Source: Tumebacillus permanentifrigoris (GTDB lineage Bacteria; Bacillota; Bacilli; Tumebacillales; Tumebacillaceae). Taken from it: DNA of 64,000 bases. Below, in pieces: positions 60,931 to 64,000 of the stretch. The position numbers and the translations under genes are program-made. Numbering within the stretch: the stretch's first letter is position 1; each line of letters opens with the position of its first letter. The DNA is taken from positions 212,332-276,331 of the forward strand of contig NZ_QGGL01000004.1 of the NCBI RefSeq assembly GCF_003148565.1, in the 5' to 3' direction. The notes below the pieces were generated by a model. The model did not search any database, was not told where the DNA came from, and worked only from the letters and a program-made list of their open reading frames with translations.

Positions 60931-62085
60931 TCAGCTCGTTGATTCGGTGCGGTTTCTCATAAAAATAAAGGCCGCGCACAAGATCAACGCGAGATATCCC
61001 ACGAATACGACGTACTGTGTGCCGATTGCGGAGATCAGGAATCCTCCGGCTGCTGTCCCGATCGTGGTTCCTACGTTCGCGGATGTTAAAAAAAGTCCAT
61101 TCGCGAAATCCGGAGCTTCCGGAGCGGCAGACGCGATCCAATATTGCCCGTAATTCGTACCCATCCCCGCCAAGATTCCCCACAGGAACACGACAAAAGA
61201 CATCGCAACGACGAAATGTCCCAAGAAGAACAAGAGGATGTACACGGCTCCCAATGCGAAAGGAAAGACCGCGATGGATCGGAAAGCATATCTCGTAAGC
61301 AACTTCCCAGCTGCGAAGTTGCCGATCAGATTGGCGGCTCCGTAGAGTACCAACATGAAACTGATGGCATCCCAAGACATGTTCGTAACGGTCTTCAGGT
61401 ACTCCGAAAGATAACTATACACCCCGAATACGGCCGCATTGATGAGGATGGCAGCCGCAATCGACAGCCAAACTGTTGCTTTTTTTAAGACGAAGACTTG
61501 TTCCCGGTAAGACGGCTGATCCTGAACCGGCATGGACGGCACCCAGAGCCATGTCGCAAGGAACGCGACGGCATTGACAACCGCAAAGAAGAGCATCGCC
61601 ATCTCATACGAAGCGTGGCTCGTAATAAAGCTTGTGATCGGCACGCCCAGCACCATACCAGCTGAGACTCCCATGATGATTTTTGAAACAGCTTTCGGCG
61701 CTTCTTCCTTGCTGACGCTTGCCGCTGCGGTTGTAAACGCCAAGGAACAATAGATCGGGTGAAAAAAAGCGGGAACCACGCGGGCGATCAAGGCAACGGC
61801 AAAGTTTGTGGCGAAGAGGGAGACGATGTTCCCCAGTACAAAAACACCCAAGACCAGCAACATGACCTTCTTGCGATTGATCCCCGAAAACAACATCGGC
61901 ATTGTGGGGCCTGATCCGGCCACCACGAGTGCAAAGAGGCTCACCAGCAACCCGGCTTGCGAGACACTCACATGAAAGTGATCCGCGACGAACGGCAGAA
62001 TCCCGATCACTCCCATTTCCGTGGTGAGGATGCCGAACACCCCGATGATCAAGATCCACATCAACAACTGATTCTGTCTGCTCAT
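60931..62085 (-). CDS. DHA1-family (12-helix) MFS efflux transporter
   Basis: A 384-residue transporter with 12 predicted helices. Motif A region FSGINRKKVMLL between helices 2 and 3, and VVPAFFHPIYCSLAF in helix 4, resemble the AraJ/PbuE/YdhP branch. ATG at 62085 has GGGAGGAG about 6 nt upstream. It follows the truncated SDR by 31 nt and so probably shares the MerR-type promoter at 62362-62392. May export toxic aldehydes or their products. Confidence 0.9.
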   Translation of the reverse strand: MSRQNQLLMWILIIGVFGILTTEMGVIGILPFVADHFHVSVSQAGLLVSLFALVVAGSGPTMPMLFSGINRKKVMLLVLGVFVLGNIVSLFATNFAVALIARVVPAFFHPIYCSLAFTTAAASVSKEEAPKAVSKIIMGVSAGMVLGVPITSFITSHASYEMAMLFFAVVNAVAFLATWLWVPSMPVQDQPSYREQVFVLKKATVWLSIAAAILINAAVFGVYSYLSEYLKTVTNMSWDAISFMLVLYGAANLIGNFAAGKLLTRYAFRSIAVFPFALGAVYILLFFLGHFVVAMSFVVFLWGILAGMGTNYGQYWIASAAPEAPDFANGLFLTSANVGTTIGTAAGGFLISAIGTQYVVFVGYLALILCAAFIFMRNRTESTS

Positions 62086-62116
62086 GAAACTCCTCCCTGC
62101 TACGTCGACATCATCT

Positions 62117-62314
62117 CTACAAACGAAACGTCGATCTCTTTAACGAAACGTCCAGATTGGACTCCATCAGTTTTTGCGCAGCTTCCTGACCCTTCTCCGG
62201 GTCCCGACGGGTCAAGGTGACCTGAAAACCCTGGAAAGCCAATTGTTTGACCAACTCATATCCGATTCCCCGATTCCCGCCGGTGACGAGCGCAACTCGT
62301 TTTTCGTGTGACAT
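62117..62314 (-). pseudogene. Truncated short-chain dehydrogenase (N-terminal fragment only)
   Basis: A 65-residue frame from ATG 62314 with GGAGGAAG upstream. It encodes only the first strand-helix units of an SDR: VALVTGGNRGIGYELVKQLA and VTLTRRDPEKGQEAA. The usual protein is about 240 residues with a YxxxK active site, all missing. It ends at TAA 62117. The start, ribosome-binding site and MerR promoter are intact, so it is still a transcribed leader of the MFS gene. Confidence 0.8.
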
Positions 62315-62361
62315 GTATATACTTCCTCCGTTTCTCGCTTCGTCATGGCCTTGGTTACACA

Positions 62362-62392
62362 ATCCTACAAGTTGGAGTTGACTCCAAGTCAA
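62362..62392 (-). promoter_or_regulatory. MerR-type promoter of the SDR-MFS unit
   Basis: TTGACT and TAGGAT with a 19-nt spacer; palindrome TTGGAGTtgACTCCAA (62372-62387), a slightly shortened copy of the two others. Confidence 0.83.
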
Positions 62393-62614
62393 CCCTAAAA
62401 AACTTTACCCACCGATTGAGATCCCATTGTTCCTCCGCCACGAGGGCGCCGCGGGGCGTCTTGAAAGCCAAAATCTTTATAAAAAATAGCCAGAGTTCCC
62501 CAAGGAGTGTAGTACGTACTATCTCCAATAGAAGCCGAAGTACCATTTGGGGAACCGTCAATCTGGAAATCAAGTCACCCACTGGACGATCTCATCGCCT
62601 CCGTGGAACCGTAG

Positions 62615-62686
62615 CGGTTAAAGAATACTCTGCTGGAGCACCTAGCCGAGCATGAGCTTCGGGAACTCTGTAAGCGTTTGGTGTAG
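62615..62686 (+). other. Short coding-like tail, possible remnant
   Basis: A plus-strand frame just before TAG at 62684 encodes a helix-like tail (LLEHLAEHELRELCKRLV) with no start. It may be the end of a decayed gene. The remaining 62393-62614 shows nothing I can assign. Confidence 0.2.
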
Positions 62687-62722
62687 AAAAAAGAGAACGG
62701 GTATCATGACCCATTCTCTTTT
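62687..62722. terminator. Bidirectional terminator
   Basis: The stem AAAGAGAAcGGGT / ACCCaTTCTCTTT with runs on both sides, placed just after the small hypothetical gene on the minus strand. Confidence 0.82.
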
Positions 62723-62731
62723 CTCAATACT

Positions 62732-63127
62732 TTAGGGTTGTACATCTACATAACGCAATTTAAGCCCAGAAATACCTAAGTCGTAGTAGACATGTGCCAG
62801 ACCGAATTTCAGAGGAATTTGAAACACATAGTCCGCTTCTGAATGAGCGGGGCGTGAAACTTTGGCGAAACTGCGATCGACATCTTTCCAAGTCGACCAC
62901 TTATCAAATTCTTCTTCGGGGACAAATTCTCTTACCAGATTGGACATGTCCTTGTACATCAGATTGTTTTTATAAAAGGTTTCTTTTTGCATATTGTTAT
63001 CCGCTTGTACAGAGTTCTGGACGCGTGTAATCGAAAGTTTGTAGTTCCAAACATAACCACCAAAAATCAGGAACAGGCTAAGGACGATGATGGTTATTTT
63101 CTTTGCTTTAGATAGGTGCATGCGCAT
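62732..63127 (-). CDS. Hypothetical membrane-anchored protein
   Basis: 131 residues. ATG at 63127 has AAAGGA 6 nt upstream. After a short basic start, residues 11-28 form one hydrophobic helix (ITIIVLSLFLIFGGYVW), a signal anchor with no lipobox Cys. About 100 outside residues follow, mixed polar, with aromatic-rich end (GLAHVYYDLGISGLKLRY). No family recognised. Confidence 0.65.
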   Translation of the reverse strand: MRMHLSKAKKITIIVLSLFLIFGGYVWNYKLSITRVQNSVQADNNMQKETFYKNNLMYKDMSNLVREFVPEEEFDKWSTWKDVDRSFAKVSRPAHSEADYVFQIPLKFGLAHVYYDLGISGLKLRYVDVQP

Positions 63128-63340
63128 GCGATTTCCTTTCCGGAAAGTTTTTACAATCCATAATGTACCCTACTATTTGTGGGGAGTATATAACATTTAA
63201 TAAAAGTAGTTTCATCCAAGATCAAAGAGCCAATGATGAATTCCTCCCGTTTTGATTCCAATGAACCGATGGGAGCGGCCATGATGGCACGTTCTCAGTC
63301 CATCCCTGCGACCGTTTCGCTATATCATACCTCCTAGAAG

Positions 63341-63378
63341 AAAAAAAGAGACCGTCTCCAGCAAGGGGACAGTCTCAG
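63341..63378 (-). terminator. Terminator in the 63.3 kb intergenic region
   Basis: 12-nt arms GAGACCGTCTCC / GGGGACAGTCTC with two mismatches, followed by a T-run on the minus strand. It lies downstream of the partial gene at the right edge. 63379-63686 is A+T rich with nothing else I can support. Confidence 0.7.
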
Positions 63379-63686
63379 ACGACAACTATTTGGTAACAAA
63401 ACAACAAGAGTAGAGTGACAAAAAAGTTCTTTCAAAAGAAGACTCTGGAACCCGCATTCCACCGTTAATTCGGTGATTATTGGTAATAAAGGGTTCCTTC
63501 ATTTTCCATCGCTATTCAACATGGAGGCAAATAAGTTTTTTTATTGTGGTAGAAAAACCCCCTCAGTGAAATCAAAATAACCTAATTATACAATTCATGA
63601 CTAAGAGACATCCAGTTATTACTTGTAACGTCAAGAGGACCTAAAATTAAGGCCCATCTCCTTGGTCTGGAAATCATAATATTTAT

Positions 63687-64000
63687 TCATAATACCGCGC
63701 CAGTGCTCTTAATTTCGATCACAACTGAGTTTGATTCCCTCTGTGCATCATTCAGAGTACCTTCCTCTAAACCTAGTAAGACTTCAACATCCATTTTATT
63801 TAGGCTGATACTATTTTTTGATAGTTGTTGTATCAATTGATCACCCGATAATACACCTTTACTTTTCAGCAATTCGATTGCTTTCTTTAGCAACGATGGT
63901 TTTGGAATCGGTATCACATCGTCCAACGGTTCCTGGCTACGCCAACCTTTTTTTGATATCTGTCTCATTAAATACTGATATTGATTGTGATTTATAGCTT
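63687..64000 (-). CDS. C-terminal part of a regulator/ImmA-IrrE-type protein (partial, runs off right edge)
   Basis: At least 104 residues; the frame is open through base 64000 (upstream residues read AINHNQYQYLM), so the internal ATG at 63968 is not the true start. The stretch QYQYLMRQISKKGWRSQEPLD followed by a helix pair (LLKKAIELLKSKGVLSGDQLI) and LEEGTL resembles the C-terminal tail of XRE/ImmA-IrrE-type proteins, recalled from family patterns rather than a search. Confidence 0.6.
   Translation of the reverse strand, partial: AINHNQYQYLMRQISKKGWRSQEPLDDVIPIPKPSLLKKAIELLKSKGVLSGDQLIQQLSKNSISLNKMDVEVLLGLEEGTLNDAQRESNSVVIEIKSTGAVL

Noticed and set aside
62308-62655. Plus-strand 115-codon ORF and its minus-strand partner
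   Set aside because: They overlap the MerR-type promoter and show no domain; only the last few codons before 62686 look coding-like.
63151-63282. 43-codon minus-strand ORF upstream of the 62732-63127 gene
   Set aside because: No ribosome-binding site at its ATG and no recognisable product; could be chance in A+T-rich DNA.

Overview
The window looks like a piece of a Bacillota (Gram-positive, spore-former type) chromosome. The evidence is strong AGGAGG ribosome-binding sites, frequent GTG/TTG starts, sigma-A-like promoters, many intrinsic terminators, a trans-AT polyketide synthase (PKS) and a subtilin-type class I lanthipeptide system. A Tumebacillus/Alicyclobacillaceae-like host would fit, but that is inference. 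Almost everything up to 49 kb is on the minus strand, so it reads right to left.

Region 1 (1-36.1 kb): a trans-AT PKS/NRPS cluster cut by the left edge. A first operon from a near-consensus promoter at 36.2 kb encodes a KASIII-like enzyme, an FkbH-like glyceryl-loading enzyme and a stand-alone ACP, and ends at a terminator at 32.87 kb. A second operon follows from a promoter at 32.7 kb: KS0-ACP-C; half-C-A-PCP-reductase; AT-AT-ER (trans-acting); KS-x-KR-ACP-KS; DH-ACP-ACP-KR-KS-DH-KR-ACP-KS-DH-KR; ACP-KS-KR... Modules are split between proteins exactly at gene borders. The first KS has Gly instead of the active-site Cys. The NRPS module has a glycine-like specificity code and a terminal reductase although it sits mid-operon.

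Region 2 (36.2-40.1 kb): a NiCoT-type cobalt/nickel permease under a cobalamin riboswitch and terminator, then a TetR-controlled ABC-2 exporter operon.

Region 3 (40.1-49.3 kb), the most interesting part: a class I lanthipeptide locus with lanB, lanT and lanC overlapping by 4 nt, flanked by ten tiny precursor genes (five on each side). Eight of the ten are too short or too hidden to appear as ordinary gene calls. All begin with the same 11-residue FNLD-type leader (consensus MEKMFDLDVQV) followed by Ser/Thr-rich cores, most of them Cys-bearing and all of them variable. The precursors form at least five transcription units, each with its own promoter. Four of the five share a roughly 65-nt transcribed leader carrying a hairpin with compensatory base changes. 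Perfect stem-loops end the units or sit between precursor and lanB as attenuators. No leader peptidase, immunity transporter or two-component system is visible.

Region 4 (49.3-57.9 kb): a 5'-truncated RCC1-Fn3-cohesin-dockerin gene, degenerate coding remnants, and three drug-efflux/redox units each with a local regulator: MATE/TetR, MerR/Old Yellow Enzyme, and DHA2 MFS/TetR.

Region 5 (58-64 kb): an aldehyde/redox stress regulon. Aldo/keto reductase plus zinc alcohol dehydrogenase, a MerR regulator, and a truncated SDR plus MFS pump are each preceded by a 19-bp-spacer promoter carrying the same palindrome. The window ends with a small membrane-anchored hypothetical protein and the C-terminal part of a protein resembling XRE/ImmA-IrrE-type regulators.
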